Assembly: GCF_000010165.1 (NCBI RefSeq)
Contig: NC_012491.1
Coordinates: forward strand, 1,854,001 to 1,918,000
Reading direction: 5' to 3'
DNA: 64,000 nucleotides
From: Brevibacillus brevis NBRC 100599
Lineage (GTDB): Bacteria; Bacillota; Bacilli; Brevibacillales; Brevibacillaceae
Shown here: positions 38,398 to 48,232 of the stretch, one piece after another
Layout of the letters: every line of letters starts with the position of its first letter
How positions within the stretch are numbered: the stretch's first letter is position 1
Position numbers and translations under genes: made by a program
Notes under the pieces: generated by a model
Databases searched by the model: none
The model's input: only the letters and a program-made list of their open reading frames with translations
What the model was told of the DNA's origin: nothing

Positions 38398-39339
38398 TCA
38401 GGCGGATTCACGACCGTCATTTGGCTTTCTCTGACGGAAATTCCGCACCCATTCTTGAATCGGCAGCTCAGCGAGAATCATGCCGGTGAAAATCAGGAGA
38501 CATCCGGTTAACTGTCTTCCACTTAATATTTCATGAATAAAGACGTAGGAGGTGACTGCAGCAAATACGGGCTCCAAAGCGAAAATGAGAGCGACCCGCG
38601 TCGAGCTGGTTTGCTTTTGCAAGGCCGTTTGCGCGAGAAAGGCCAGTGCCGTGGCGAAAATAGAAGTGACGATTAAACCAAAGGCCACCTCGGGTATGAA
38701 CAAAATCGCCGGATCAAAAGCACGACTCCAATCCTCAAAGAAAAAGGCGTACAGCCAGCTCATTACAGCTACTGTGCCTAATTGCGTGATGGCAAGGGGC
38801 AATGCTGCAAAACGAGGTGCGTATTTACCGGTAAAGACGATTTGCATGGCGAAGCAGATGGCAGCGACGAAGATCAGAGCATCACCGAGATTAAAGGAGA
38901 ATGACTGGTTCTGCGTTAGCAAATACAAGCCGAATGCTGCCAGAATCACACCGAAGATAGCGAAAGGCTTGACGCGTTCACGCAAGAGCAAAAACGAGAA
39001 GAGCGGCACCAATACGACGGCTAATCCAGTGATAAAGCCAGCTTTGGACGGCGAAGTATACAATAGTCCTACGGTCTGTAAGGCGTATCCCAGACAGAGC
39101 CAAAAGCCGAGAATGACGCCTGCACGAAGCAGTGGCCCTCTCCATTCAGAGGTTTGCCCACGATGACGATTGCGGATGAAATAGATGATCAATAAAAATA
39201 ACGCAGCAATGGTAAAACGAACACCGTTAAACGTATTGGGAGGCAGCGATGCGATTGCCTGCTGTACGATCAAAAACGTAGTTCCCCAGATAACTGCGAC
39301 GAGGAGCAGCGTTATATCTGCCATCCAAGGTTTTCTCAA
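38398..39339 (-). CDS. EamA-family (DMT) transporter
   Basis: 313 aa; TTG start with AAGGAGAGG upstream. Ten hydrophobic segments in two EamA halves: WGTTFLIVQQAIASLPP...R in the first and ALEPVFAAVTSYVFIHE in the second. Family members export amino acids or metabolites; the substrate is not readable. Single gene inserted between ysxC and hemA on the opposite strand. Confidence 0.9.
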   Translation of the reverse strand: MRKPWMADITLLLVAVIWGTTFLIVQQAIASLPPNTFNGVRFTIAALFLLIIYFIRNRHRGQTSEWRGPLLRAGVILGFWLCLGYALQTVGLLYTSPSKAGFITGLAVVLVPLFSFLLLRERVKPFAIFGVILAAFGLYLLTQNQSFSFNLGDALIFVAAICFAMQIVFTGKYAPRFAALPLAITQLGTVAVMSWLYAFFFEDWSRAFDPAILFIPEVAFGLIVTSIFATALAFLAQTALQKQTSSTRVALIFALEPVFAAVTSYVFIHEILSGRQLTGCLLIFTGMILAELPIQEWVRNFRQRKPNDGRESA

Positions 39340-39510
39340 AGCTTCTTTCCTCTCCTTTCTGACATTTTCACAATTTTTCTTCGGTTTTCATGTATAGGCG
39401 AAATCATAAGGGATTCCCGGAAGGAACGCAAGCGGATTATATAGGATAAACGCAAAGTGCGCTCCGTTAAAAAACTTTTCACAATTACTCCTATCCGATT
39501 CGGGACATAA

Positions 39511-39519
39511 TGATATAAT
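39511..39519 (+). promoter_or_regulatory. Extended -10 promoter of the hemA operon
   Basis: TGATATAAT (hexamer 39514-39519), 54 bp before hemA. The -35 region is poor, as is common with an extended -10. Confidence 0.6.
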
Positions 39520-39572
39520 AATAGTGCATTTTACATATGCCGCTAACAGGTTTGTTATTCTGGGAGGACATT

Positions 39573-40937
39573 ATGGATATTCTTTTGCTGGGTTTAAACT
39601 ATAAAACAGCTCCTGTCGAAATTCGCGAAAAGTTTACATTCAGCGACGATGGGACAGCACGCGCTCTTCATCTACTCTCCCAGACGAAGAGTATCGCAGA
39701 ATGTATCATCCTGGGGACGTGCAACCGGACGGAAATTTACGTCGTTTGCGACCAGGCGAATATAGGCCGAGACTATACCCGCCGTTTTTTGGCTGAATGG
39801 TTCGGCGTGGAGAAAGAACAATTTAAGGATCATCTCTATATAAAAGAGAACGAACAGGCAATCGAGCACTTGTTCCGCGTCTCTTCCGGTCTTGATTCGA
39901 TGGTAATGGGAGAAACACAAATCCTCGGACAAGTACGGGATGCGTTCCTGTTGGGGCAGGAGCATCAAACGACAGGGACTGTCTTCAACACCTTGTTCAA
40001 GCAAGCGATTACGTTTGCCAAGCGTGCCCATACAGAGACAGCGATTGGACAAAATGCGGTTTCTGTTAGCTACGCTGCTGTCGAACTGGGGAAAAAGATC
40101 TTCGGTTCCTTTGCAGGGAAGTCTGTCCTGATCGTCGGAGCGGGCAAAATGAGCGAGCTGACCGCCAAGCATCTGCACGCAAATGGATCAGAACGCGTCA
40201 TGGTTGCGAATCGTACATTGGAGCGAGCGCAGCTTTTGGCAGAGAAGTTCAAGGGTGACTCCTGTACGATGGAGCAGCTGCCTGAGGCACTGCTCACAGC
40301 AGACATCGTCATCAGCTCGACCGGAGCGACAGGTTATGTCCTCGGCAAAAAAGAACTGGCTCCGATCATGAAACAACGAAAGCATCGTCCGTTGTTCATG
40401 GTGGATATCGCAGTTCCTCGCGATCTGAATCCTGACTTGCATGATCTTGATAACGTATTTTTATATGATATTGACGATCTGGAAGGCATCGTTGCGAGTA
40501 ATGTTGCGGAACGTTCTCGTGAAGCGGAACGTCTGGATGTCATGATTCAAGAAGAGATCGTGGCATTCACGACTTGGTACCAAACGCTTGGCGTAGCACC
40601 ACTGATCGCTGCACTGCGTGACAAGGCAAACACGATCCAAAGCGAAGCGATGCGAAAAATCGAAAACAAGCTGCCAAACTTGTCTGAGCGGGAGATGCAC
40701 ATCATCCGCAAGACAACCAAGGGCATTGTCAATCAACTGTTGCACGATCCGGTCGTACGTTTAAAAGAAATGGCAGCTACCAAAGATGGGGAAGAAGTAC
40801 TGGATATTTTCGAGAAAATGTTTGCGTTGGAGGAGATCCTGGAGCGAAAAGAACAGGAAGCAATCTGGGCTAACGATAAAAATAAACAGACATCTTCTTC
40901 TCGGGAGCAAGTATTGGTTTCCCGGTTCCCTGACTAA
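39573..40937 (+). CDS. hemA: Glutamyl-tRNA reductase
   Basis: 454 aa from ATG 39573 (TGGGAGGACATT upstream), typical of the family. It reduces Glu-tRNA to glutamate-1-semialdehyde with NADPH, the first committed step of heme synthesis. Catalytic Cys50 lies in LGTCNRTEIY; SSGLDSMVMGETQILGQV and the NADPH site VGAGKMSE are present, and the C-terminus carries the dimerisation helices. First gene of hemAXCDBL. Confidence 0.97.
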   Translation: MDILLLGLNYKTAPVEIREKFTFSDDGTARALHLLSQTKSIAECIILGTCNRTEIYVVCDQANIGRDYTRRFLAEWFGVEKEQFKDHLYIKENEQAIEHLFRVSSGLDSMVMGETQILGQVRDAFLLGQEHQTTGTVFNTLFKQAITFAKRAHTETAIGQNAVSVSYAAVELGKKIFGSFAGKSVLIVGAGKMSELTAKHLHANGSERVMVANRTLERAQLLAEKFKGDSCTMEQLPEALLTADIVISSTGATGYVLGKKELAPIMKQRKHRPLFMVDIAVPRDLNPDLHDLDNVFLYDIDDLEGIVASNVAERSREAERLDVMIQEEIVAFTTWYQTLGVAPLIAALRDKANTIQSEAMRKIENKLPNLSEREMHIIRKTTKGIVNQLLHDPVVRLKEMAATKDGEEVLDIFEKMFALEEILERKEQEAIWANDKNKQTSSSREQVLVSRFPD

Positions 40938-40969
40938 GCTGACCTGACAATCTATCTGCTACTAGAGGT

Positions 40970-41036
40970 TGTTCAAAAAGTCGTCTTTTGATCACGGAGT
41001 AGCTCAGAAAGCTAATACAAGCCGACTTTTTGAACA
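40970..41036. repeat. 14-bp inverted-repeat element between hemA and hemX
   Basis: TGTTCAAAAAGTCG (40970-40983) and CGACTTTTTGAACA (41023-41036) are perfect inverted repeats flanking 39 bp that contain a smaller AGCT...AGCT pair. The unit looks like a mobile palindromic element or MITE rather than a terminator, since no extra T-run follows. No flanking target duplication was confirmed. Confidence 0.55.
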
Positions 41037-41078
41037 CGCACTGTTAGAAACCGATTGGGAAAGTGGGGGAGAGAGTGC

Positions 41079-41897
41079 ATGGCCGAGGTGAGATGGATCT
41101 ACGACTTGACGATCTTTCTCTACGCTGCAAGTGTTCTCTTCTATTTTAACGACTTCTTGCAAAGCAACCGGAAAGTCAATCGTCTGGCTTTCGGGTTGCT
41201 TGTTGTCGTTTGGGCCTTGCAAACCGCATTTTTTGTCTCGCAAGCAGTCATGAAGGGGTATTTTCCAGTCATTACGCTGTTTGAGACACTCTTTTTTTAT
41301 TCATGGGTGCTGGTAGGCTTGTCGCTTGCCATTCACTATTTTTTTCGGATTGATTTGCTGGTTTTTTTTACCAATATTATTGGGTTTGTCGTGCTCGTTA
41401 TGTCGATGTTTTTACCGGAAACGCCGATTGAGGCTGTATCGAGCATTTTGACCTCTGAACTATTGCTGACGCATGTGACACTGGCCATGTTCAGCTACGG
41501 GGCGTTCTCGCTCTCGATGATCTTCTCGGCCATGTACTTGCTCCAGCACAAAATGCTCAAGGGAAGACGGTGGTCACCGTTGCTCAGGCGTTTGCCTAGC
41601 CTCGATCAATTGGAAGGCTACGCGTACCGAATGAACATGCTGGGTGTACCAATGCTCTTGCTCTCGATTGTATTAGGGATCATTTGGGGTAAAATGGTTT
41701 TGCCGGAGAAATTTCTGCTAGATTCAAAAGTAGTGCTCTCCGTGCTGGTCGTTGCGATTTATTCGCTGTGGCTGTACCAGCGCTATCGGGATACGATGCA
41801 GATGCGCAGACTCGCGCAGTGGAACGTCGTGGCGTTTTTGTTACTGCTTATCAATTTTTTAGGCTTCACTACTTCTACATTTCACGACTGGTGGTAG
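41079..41897 (+). CDS. hemX: HemX/CcsA-type membrane protein
   Basis: 272 aa from ATG 41079 (GGGGGAG 7 nt upstream). About eight membrane helices with the cytochrome-assembly-like pattern (GYFPVITLFETLFFYSW, LLLSIVLGIIWGKMVLPE). In B. subtilis HemX lowers the amount of HemA protein; that role is presumed here. It sits between hemA and hemC as in Bacillus. Confidence 0.92.
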   Translation: MAEVRWIYDLTIFLYAASVLFYFNDFLQSNRKVNRLAFGLLVVVWALQTAFFVSQAVMKGYFPVITLFETLFFYSWVLVGLSLAIHYFFRIDLLVFFTNIIGFVVLVMSMFLPETPIEAVSSILTSELLLTHVTLAMFSYGAFSLSMIFSAMYLLQHKMLKGRRWSPLLRRLPSLDQLEGYAYRMNMLGVPMLLLSIVLGIIWGKMVLPEKFLLDSKVVLSVLVVAIYSLWLYQRYRDTMQMRRLAQWNVVAFLLLLINFLGFTTSTFHDWW

Positions 41898-41920
41898 GAG
41901 CTGTTCATAAGGAGGCTGTC

Positions 41921-42850
41921 ATGGGAAAATGGAAAGTGGGAACGCGTCGCAGCAAATTGGCGCTCACTCAAACGAATTGGGTCGTTGATAAACTGAAGGG
42001 GTTCGCACCTGAGGCTGATTTTGAATTGCATGAAATCGTGACGAAAGGCGATCGAATCCTCGATGTGACCTTGTCCAAAGTTGGCGGAAAAGGATTGTTT
42101 GTCAAAGAAATCGAGCAATCGTTGTTCGATAAGGAAACCGATTTTGCGGTACACAGCTTGAAGGATATGCCTGCTGAATTGCCAGATGGCTTGGTAATCG
42201 GAGCGATTCCGAAGCGTGTTGATCCTCGAGATGTCCTGCTTTCCAAGGACGGCAAGACGTTGGATGAATTACCACAAGGCGCTTTGGTAGGGACCAGTAG
42301 CTTGCGCCGTTCTTCACAGATTCTCGCATATCGCCCTGATATTCAGATCGAATCCTTGCGTGGAAATATTGATACGCGCATGCGTAAGCTTGCGGAAGGA
42401 AATTTTGATGCGATCATCCTTGCTGCGGCTGGACTTGAGCGCGTGAATTTTGAAGGGGAAATCTCGCAGTTCCTGCCTGTTGAAATCAGCTTGCCAGCAG
42501 TCGGTCAAGGTGCGCTTGCCATCGAATGCCGAGCAGACGATGAGGAGACACTCGCTCTCTTGAAGCAGTTTGATGACGCACCGACGCGTTTGGCGGTATC
42601 GGCAGAGCGGAGCTTCCTGCACAAGCTCCAAGGGGGCTGTCAGGTGCCGATTGGCGCATATGCGACAGTTGGAGAGAACAATGAAATTACGTTGACCGGA
42701 ATGGTTGGCTCCCCAGATGGGAAGCAAATGTTCAAAAACACGGCGACTGGCCAGGATCCGTTAGCGCTGGGTATTCAAGTAGCAGAAGCACTTCTGGCGC
42801 AAGGAGCGGGAGACGTACTTGCGGAAGTATTGCGGGAGAATGAGCAATGA
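41921..42850 (+). CDS. hemC: Hydroxymethylbilane synthase (porphobilinogen deaminase)
   Basis: 309 aa from ATG 41921 with AAGGAGG upstream. Condenses four porphobilinogens. The dipyrromethane cofactor attaches to Cys240 (QGGCQVPIGAY); catalytic Asp82 is in VHSLKDMP, and the substrate arginines are in SSLRRSSQ. Overlaps hemD by 4 nt. Confidence 0.97.
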   Translation: MGKWKVGTRRSKLALTQTNWVVDKLKGFAPEADFELHEIVTKGDRILDVTLSKVGGKGLFVKEIEQSLFDKETDFAVHSLKDMPAELPDGLVIGAIPKRVDPRDVLLSKDGKTLDELPQGALVGTSSLRRSSQILAYRPDIQIESLRGNIDTRMRKLAEGNFDAIILAAAGLERVNFEGEISQFLPVEISLPAVGQGALAIECRADDEETLALLKQFDDAPTRLAVSAERSFLHKLQGGCQVPIGAYATVGENNEITLTGMVGSPDGKQMFKNTATGQDPLALGIQVAEALLAQGAGDVLAEVLRENEQ

Positions 42851-43659
42851 TTGTCCACGGATCGCACAAGCCGCTGACTGGCAAGTGCATCATGGTCACC
42901 CGGGCAAGAAGTCAAGTTCGCGAGCTCGTTGAACAGATCGAGCGGTTGGGTGGAGAAGCATACGCATTTCCCCTGCTAAAAATGATGCCGCCGACGGACA
43001 CTGCCAAGCTCGACGAAGCCATCACCCAGTTGCCAGCATTCGACTGGGTGGTCTTCACGAGTGTGAATGGCGTGCGCTTTTTCTTGGAGCGCATGCGCGA
43101 GGTCGGGGTTGGCCTTGAAGCGTTCACTGGCAAAATTGCTGCGGTCGGTCCGAAAACGGCCAAGGCGCTTGAGCATCACGGGCTCGAAGTAGCTGTCATC
43201 CCGTCTGATTACGTCGCGGAGGGCTTGCTGTCGAGCTTGTATGATCAGTTGCTTCCTGGTCAGCGAGTTCTGCTGCCTCGTGCAGATATTGCGCGCAAGG
43301 CATTGCCAAAGGAGTTGGCTCGCTTGGGGCTTGCTGTGACAGAGGTAGACGTGTATCACACTGTCATTGATGCAGAGCACGCTCCAGAAGCAGCGGAAAA
43401 ACTACAGCAAGGTCTCATTGATATCATCTTGTTTACCAGCTCTTCAACGGTGACGCATTTCATGGCAGCGATGGAGCCCTATGCATCGTTAGACTGGCTC
43501 AAGCACGTTCAGATAGCCTGTATCGGACCGATAACGGCAGATACAGCAAAGCAAAACGGACTTTCTGTTCATGCAGTAGCAAGTGAGTACACCGTGGAAG
43601 GATTACTAGCAGCAATCATAGAGAATCTGGGAGGGAATCGACATGGCACAAACATTTGA
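42847..43659 (+). CDS. hemD: Uroporphyrinogen-III synthase
   Basis: 270 aa. Closes and inverts ring D of hydroxymethylbilane. The family is poorly conserved, but [42 protein letters not shown] and the [11 protein letters not shown] motif are visible in two alternating domains. Starts within the hemC stop (ATGA), so translation is coupled; overlaps hemB by 17 nt. Confidence 0.94.
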   Translation: MIVHGSHKPLTGKCIMVTRARSQVRELVEQIERLGGEAYAFPLLKMMPPTDTAKLDEAITQLPAFDWVVFTSVNGVRFFLERMREVGVGLEAFTGKIAAVGPKTAKALEHHGLEVAVIPSDYVAEGLLSSLYDQLLPGQRVLLPRADIARKALPKELARLGLAVTEVDVYHTVIDAEHAPEAAEKLQQGLIDIILFTSSSTVTHFMAAMEPYASLDWLKHVQIACIGPITADTAKQNGLSVHAVASEYTVEGLLAAIIENLGGNRHGTNI

Positions 43660-44617
43660 CCGTCATCGCCGCCTTCGCAAAAGCGCGGCTATGCGCAATC
43701 TGGTGCGGGAGAACCACGTACGGGTGGAGGACTTGATTTACCCGTTGTTCGTAGTGGAAGGAACCGGTATTAAGAACGAGATTCCGTCCATGCCAGGCGT
43801 GTATCAGCTCTCCTTGGACACGCTGGCCGAAGAGTTGAAGGAAATCGTAGCTCTGGGAATTCAAGCTGTTCTGATGTTTGGGGTACCAACACATAAAGAC
43901 GCATGCGGAACAGAGGCGTACAATGATGATGCGATTACCCAGCAGGCGATGCGTCTGATCAAGGAAGCCCATCCGGAAATGATCGTGATTGCAGATACAT
44001 GCCTGTGTGAATACACCGATCATGGTCACTGTGGTGTCATTCACGAAGGTGAAGTTGTGAATGATGAAACCTTGAAGCTTTTGGGTCAGACTGCCGTTTC
44101 CCAAGCAAAAGCTGGAGCAGATATTATTGCACCTTCCAATATGATGGACGGTTTCGTGATTGCAATCCGTGAAGCGTTGGACGAGGCTGGTTTTGAGCAT
44201 ATTCCGATCATGTCCTATGCGGTGAAATACGCTTCTGCCTTCTACGGGCCGTTCCGCGATGCGGCAGGCTCCACTCCACAATTCGGCGATCGCAAAAGCT
44301 ACCAAATGGACGCGGCCAATGCACGTGAAGGTCTGCGCGAGGCAGCTTCCGATGTAAAAGAAGGCGCGGACTTCTTGATCGTCAAGCCAGGTCTTGCCTT
44401 CATGGACATGGTTCTTCGTCTGCGTGAGAACTTCAACCTGCCGATCGTGGCTTACAATGTGAGTGCCGAGTATTCCATGGTAAAAGCGGCAGCTTTGAAT
44501 GGCTGGATCGATGAAGAGCGTATCGTTATGGAAACATTGGTTGGCTTCAAACGCGCAGGTGCAGATATGATCATTACGTACCACGCAAAAGATGTTGCAA
44601 AATGGCTGGCGAGGTGA
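43643..44617 (+). CDS. hemB: Delta-aminolevulinic acid dehydratase (porphobilinogen synthase)
   Basis: 324 aa. Joins two 5-aminolevulinates. The Cys-rich zinc site [14 protein letters not shown] indicates a zinc-dependent enzyme; Schiff-base lysines are in [11 protein letters not shown] and LIVKPG. Ribosome site GGGAGG lies inside hemD. Confidence 0.97.
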   Translation: MAQTFDRHRRLRKSAAMRNLVRENHVRVEDLIYPLFVVEGTGIKNEIPSMPGVYQLSLDTLAEELKEIVALGIQAVLMFGVPTHKDACGTEAYNDDAITQQAMRLIKEAHPEMIVIADTCLCEYTDHGHCGVIHEGEVVNDETLKLLGQTAVSQAKAGADIIAPSNMMDGFVIAIREALDEAGFEHIPIMSYAVKYASAFYGPFRDAAGSTPQFGDRKSYQMDAANAREGLREAASDVKEGADFLIVKPGLAFMDMVLRLRENFNLPIVAYNVSAEYSMVKAAALNGWIDEERIVMETLVGFKRAGADMIITYHAKDVAKWLAR

Positions 44618-44624
44618 GCACGAG

Positions 44625-45914
44625 ATGAATAGAGAAAAATCTACTCAGTTATTTGCAGAAGCACAGCATTACATACCAGGCGGAGTAAACAGTCCGGTTC
44701 GTGCCTTTAAAAGCGTGGGAGGCAATCCTGTTTACATCGAGAAAGGAGAAGGCTCCCGCATTTTTGATGTAGATGGAAACAGCTACATTGACTACATCGG
44801 CTCGTGGGGTCCGTTGATCTTGGGTCATGCGCACCCGCGTGTCCTTGCAGCGATTACGGAAGTAGCTGCGCTTGGAACCAGCTTTGGTGCACCGACTGAG
44901 CGGGAAACAGAAATGGCAAAGCTCGTTTGTGAGATCGTGCCATCTGTCGAAGTCGTGCGCATGGTGAACTCCGGTACAGAGGCGACGATGAGCGCTCTGC
45001 GCCTCGCGCGTGGCTATACCCGACGCAACAAAATCATGAAGTTCGAAGGCTGCTACCACGGTCATGCCGATAGCCTGTTGATCAAAGCTGGTTCCGGTGT
45101 GGCTACATTAGGCCTTCCAGACAGCCCAGGCGTACCAGAAGGAACAGCACACAACACGATTACGGTTCCTTACAATGATCTGGAAAGCGTCAAACTGGCA
45201 TTTGAAGCGTTTGGCGATGATCTGGCAGCAGTTATTGTGGAGCCAATCGGCGGCAACATGGGGGTTGTTCCTCCACAGCCAGGCTTCCTCGAAGGGCTTC
45301 GTGAAATTACGGAGAAACATGGGACACTGCTCATTTTCGATGAAGTCATGACTGGCTTCCGTGTAGCATTGGGCGGTGCACAAGAGCTGTACGGCATTAC
45401 TCCTGATTTGACAACGATGGGGAAAGTCATCGGCGGTGGCTTGCCAGTAGGTGCATACGGCGGCAAACGGGAGATCATGCAGCAAGTGGCTCCAGCAGGG
45501 CCAATCTATCAGGCAGGGACGCTGTCAGGAAATCCTTTGGCGATGGCTGCTGGTTTGACTACCTTGCAAGAGCTCAGCAAACCAGGTGCTTACGAGCGCT
45601 TGGAGAAGATGTCCGCTCGTTTGGCTGAAGGCTTAGCTGACAATGCTAAGAAGCTGGGCATTCCGCACACGCTCAATCGCGTAGGCTCCATGGTTTGCCT
45701 GTTCTTCACAGAGACGCCGGTGATCAACTATGAAACAGCGAAAACATCCGATCTGGAGCGTTTCTCAGCATACTTTAGCTATCTGCTGGAGGAAGGCGTC
45801 ATGATCCCGCCGTCCCAGTTTGAGGGTATGTTCGTTTCCTTGGCTCATACGGATGAAGATATCGAACGGACGATTGAAGCAAGCTACCAAGCGATGAAAA
45901 AAGCGTTTAAATAA
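44625..45914 (+). CDS. hemL: Glutamate-1-semialdehyde 2,1-aminomutase
   Basis: 429 aa from ATG 44625 (GAGGTGAGC upstream), beginning [23 protein letters not shown]-dependent conversion of glutamate-1-semialdehyde to 5-aminolevulinate. Lys267 in [10 protein letters not shown] binds [14 protein letters not shown] is the cofactor-binding region. Last gene of the operon, followed by a terminator. Confidence 0.97.
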   Translation: MNREKSTQLFAEAQHYIPGGVNSPVRAFKSVGGNPVYIEKGEGSRIFDVDGNSYIDYIGSWGPLILGHAHPRVLAAITEVAALGTSFGAPTERETEMAKLVCEIVPSVEVVRMVNSGTEATMSALRLARGYTRRNKIMKFEGCYHGHADSLLIKAGSGVATLGLPDSPGVPEGTAHNTITVPYNDLESVKLAFEAFGDDLAAVIVEPIGGNMGVVPPQPGFLEGLREITEKHGTLLIFDEVMTGFRVALGGAQELYGITPDLTTMGKVIGGGLPVGAYGGKREIMQQVAPAGPIYQAGTLSGNPLAMAAGLTTLQELSKPGAYERLEKMSARLAEGLADNAKKLGIPHTLNRVGSMVCLFFTETPVINYETAKTSDLERFSAYFSYLLEEGVMIPPSQFEGMFVSLAHTDEDIERTIEASYQAMKKAFK

Positions 45915-45928
45915 AGAATGAAAAGAAG

Positions 45929-45965
45929 AAAGCACTTCCTTGCTAATGCGGGAGGTGCTTTTTTT
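45929..45965 (+). terminator. Terminator of the hemAXCDBL operon
   Basis: AAAGCACTTCC pairs with GGAGGTGCTTT over a 11-nt loop, followed by T. Confidence 0.9.
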
Positions 45966-46034
45966 GACTTTCAGCAGGATTTTTCTATCTCCTGTCAAAA
46001 TACGAAGGAAAATGCCGATGAATGAGGTGGAGAG

Positions 46035-46511
46035 ATGGAAGGGACGATTGTTCACGTACCGCAAAAGTATCTAGTTGGGCTTAGCTTCTCCGGTTCTTTT
46101 CCGATGCTTGTCGAATACATGCCCAAACTATGGGAGACTTTTTTGACGCGTCAGGATGAGATTCCTCTCGCGATTTCACCAGATGTACGTTACGACATCA
46201 GCGACGAGAATCGGACGCACCAAATGTATACCGAGTACATTGTGGTAGAGGTAGAGCGTTTTGAGCATATCCCTGAGGGCATGGTGGGGTTCACCATCCC
46301 AACGAAAACATACGCTCGTTTTACTCATACAGGACCGATGGAACAGGTCCAAAACACATACCACAGTCTGTTTGGCTGGCTCAACGAGAATGGTCATCAA
46401 GTGGACGAGCAAGCTCTTCGCATGGAACGCTACGACCAGCGGTACGTTCCCTCTGTGCATGAGTCTGCTCGCGTCGACAATGCGTATGAAATTTTTATCC
46501 CGCTTCGGTAA
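46035..46511 (+). CDS. GyrI-like/AraC effector-binding domain protein
   Basis: 158 aa; ATG with GAGGTGGAG just upstream. The fold is recognised from MYTEYIVVEVERFEHIPEGM, the IPTKTYARFTHTGPMEQV strand-turn and YEIFIPL at the C-terminus. It has no DNA-binding domain. Family members bind hydrophobic small molecules or inhibit gyrase; here the ligand is unknown. Single gene between the heme operon and a convergent hydrolase. Confidence 0.85.
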   Translation: MEGTIVHVPQKYLVGLSFSGSFPMLVEYMPKLWETFLTRQDEIPLAISPDVRYDISDENRTHQMYTEYIVVEVERFEHIPEGMVGFTIPTKTYARFTHTGPMEQVQNTYHSLFGWLNENGHQVDEQALRMERYDQRYVPSVHESARVDNAYEIFIPLR

Positions 46512-46521
46512 AAAACAAGTG

Positions 46522-46560
46522 AACAACACCTGCTTTGCACGAGCAAGAGGTGTTGTTTTT
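46522..46560. terminator. Terminator shared by GyrI-like and hydrolase genes
   Basis: AACAACACCT and AGGTGTTGTT pair with a 16-nt loop, then TTT; it lies 5 bp from the end of the convergent hydrolase gene. Confidence 0.85.
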
Positions 46561-46564
46561 GATG

Positions 46565-47242
46565 TCAATCCATTTGCTTGTCCAAGAAGCTTGCCAGTTC
46601 ACCCATGACAGACTGAAGCACTTGAAGGGAATCATCGACGCAGAGATCGACATCAAGGGAGTGCTTGGCGTTTTGCGGGAGATGGAGCTGGATGTTCGGT
46701 TTGGATGTGGCAAGCTGATCAACCACACCCTGATTATAGTAATGGTCGGCAGTGCCTGAGACGAGAAATATTTGTTGGGTAAGATTCAGTAATTCCGCAT
46801 GAAACACATCCTCAGCCAGCAATGGAGTCAACAGGATAGCAGATGAACGGGCAAAACGAGATTCCTTGAGCAATCCGCATGTTATCGGCACCGTACCGAG
46901 TGACTTCCCGAGGAAGAAAACTCGTTCATACTCGTGAACATCCAGCACACGTGAAACAACGGTTTGCATCTCCTCGCTGATCCAAGCACTTCGTTCACCG
47001 AATGAGCGATTCCACAAATCCGTATTTTCTCGCCCGTAATTTGCAAGTACATGGACCAGATCGATCTGTTTGTTTAAAAAAAGCATGGTAGAATAATACA
47101 GATACGGCCTGTCGAACGAATAGCTGGCTCCGGGAAAGAAAAAACAGACGGAGCGAGATGGCGTCTGATTTGCCTGAATGTGCGTGTACGTCATTTCTCT
47201 GCCGTCCCTGACGATCACGGAACCTGTTTTTGGGTATACCAT
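46565..47242 (-). CDS. Alpha/beta-hydrolase (dienelactone hydrolase-like)
   Basis: 225 aa; ATG 47242 with GAGGTG 10 nt upstream. The nucleophile elbow is GKSLGT, the acid lies in SGTADHYY and the histidine in NAKHSLDV, giving a complete triad. N-terminal strand pattern SVCFFFPGASYSFDRPYLYY carries the oxyanion region. No signal peptide. Substrate unknown. Confidence 0.8.
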   Translation of the reverse strand: MVYPKTGSVIVRDGREMTYTHIQANQTPSRSVCFFFPGASYSFDRPYLYYSTMLFLNKQIDLVHVLANYGRENTDLWNRSFGERSAWISEEMQTVVSRVLDVHEYERVFFLGKSLGTVPITCGLLKESRFARSSAILLTPLLAEDVFHAELLNLTQQIFLVSGTADHYYNQGVVDQLATSKPNIQLHLPQNAKHSLDVDLCVDDSLQVLQSVMGELASFLDKQMD

Positions 47243-47352
47243 CTACTAGCTGCACCTCTTTCATGTTCTTTGGAACAAGGGTTATTTTCCAATCCTAAGG
47301 GTCAGTAGCACTTCTTGACAAGAAGTAAACAAACAATAAAGGAGTATGACCG

Positions 47353-48144
47353 ATGAAAAAGGAAGTCCAACTAAGTAACGGCATCAAAATAGCCTATGTA
47401 GAAGAAGGAACGGGGGATTCGCTTGTTTTGATCCACGGTTTTTGCGGGAGCTCAGCTTACTGGCATAAGCTAGTGCCGCTCTTGTCTAAAACGCATCGTG
47501 TCATTGCGATCGATTTGCGTGGTCATGGAGACAGCTCGGCGCCTGATGAACCGTATTCGATCGAGCGCTTTGCAGACGATCTGGCTTTGCTTGTAGAGGA
47601 GCTTGGTTTAGCGAAGATTCATCTGTTTGGACATTCGCTCGGTGGCTATGTGACCTTGGCATTTGCAAATCAATACGCGGACAAACTGGCGAGCTTTGGC
47701 TTGGTCCATTCGACGCCATATCCGGATGACGACGCTGCCAAAGCCAATCGGGATAAAGGCGCAGACAACATCCGCCAAAATGGAATGGAGCCGTTTATCA
47801 AAGCCCTCGTACCGAAGCTGTTCGCACCTTCCCATATCGACACGATGAGAGAAGAAGTCCAGCTGGCAAAAGAAATTGGCTTTGCGACGAGCCCGGTTGG
47901 AGCCGTCCAAACATTAATCGCTATGCGTGATCGAGTGGATCGCAATCATGTGCTGCAAGAAACGACATTACCTGTGCTATTAGTCGCAGGAACAGAGGAC
48001 CAGATCATTCCTGCTGAAAAAACTTTTACAGTAGATAAAAATAACGTCGAACAAGTGCTGTTGCCTGATGCTGGGCATATGGGCATGGTTGAATCGCCAG
48101 AGAAAATGGCTGAAGCCTTCAAGAGCTTTCTAAACAGAAACTAA
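47353..48144 (+). CDS. Alpha/beta-hydrolase (esterase/lipase fold)
   Basis: 263 aa; ATG with AAAGGAG 8 nt upstream. Complete motifs: oxyanion VLIHGFCGSSAYW, DLRGHGDSSAP, nucleophile elbow GHSLGGYV, acid GTEDQIIP and histidine DAGHMGMVE. Resembles small carboxylesterases and haloperoxidase-like hydrolases; the substrate is not readable. Divergent from the neighbouring hydrolase, and not obviously an operon with the nucleotidase downstream. Confidence 0.9.
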   Translation: MKKEVQLSNGIKIAYVEEGTGDSLVLIHGFCGSSAYWHKLVPLLSKTHRVIAIDLRGHGDSSAPDEPYSIERFADDLALLVEELGLAKIHLFGHSLGGYVTLAFANQYADKLASFGLVHSTPYPDDDAAKANRDKGADNIRQNGMEPFIKALVPKLFAPSHIDTMREEVQLAKEIGFATSPVGAVQTLIAMRDRVDRNHVLQETTLPVLLVAGTEDQIIPAEKTFTVDKNNVEQVLLPDAGHMGMVESPEKMAEAFKSFLNRN

Positions 48145-48175
48145 ACAAATATCACACCATAGTCCTAGCAGATTT

Positions 48176-48184
48176 TGCTATAAT
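48176..48184 (+). promoter_or_regulatory. Extended -10 promoter of the 5'-nucleotidase gene
   Basis: TGCTATAAT with hexamer 48179-48184, about 50 bp before the start; no good -35. Confidence 0.55.
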
Positions 48185-48232
48185 GAAAACGTTATCCTAT
48201 TTATTTATACATAGACGAGAGGGGAAATTATC

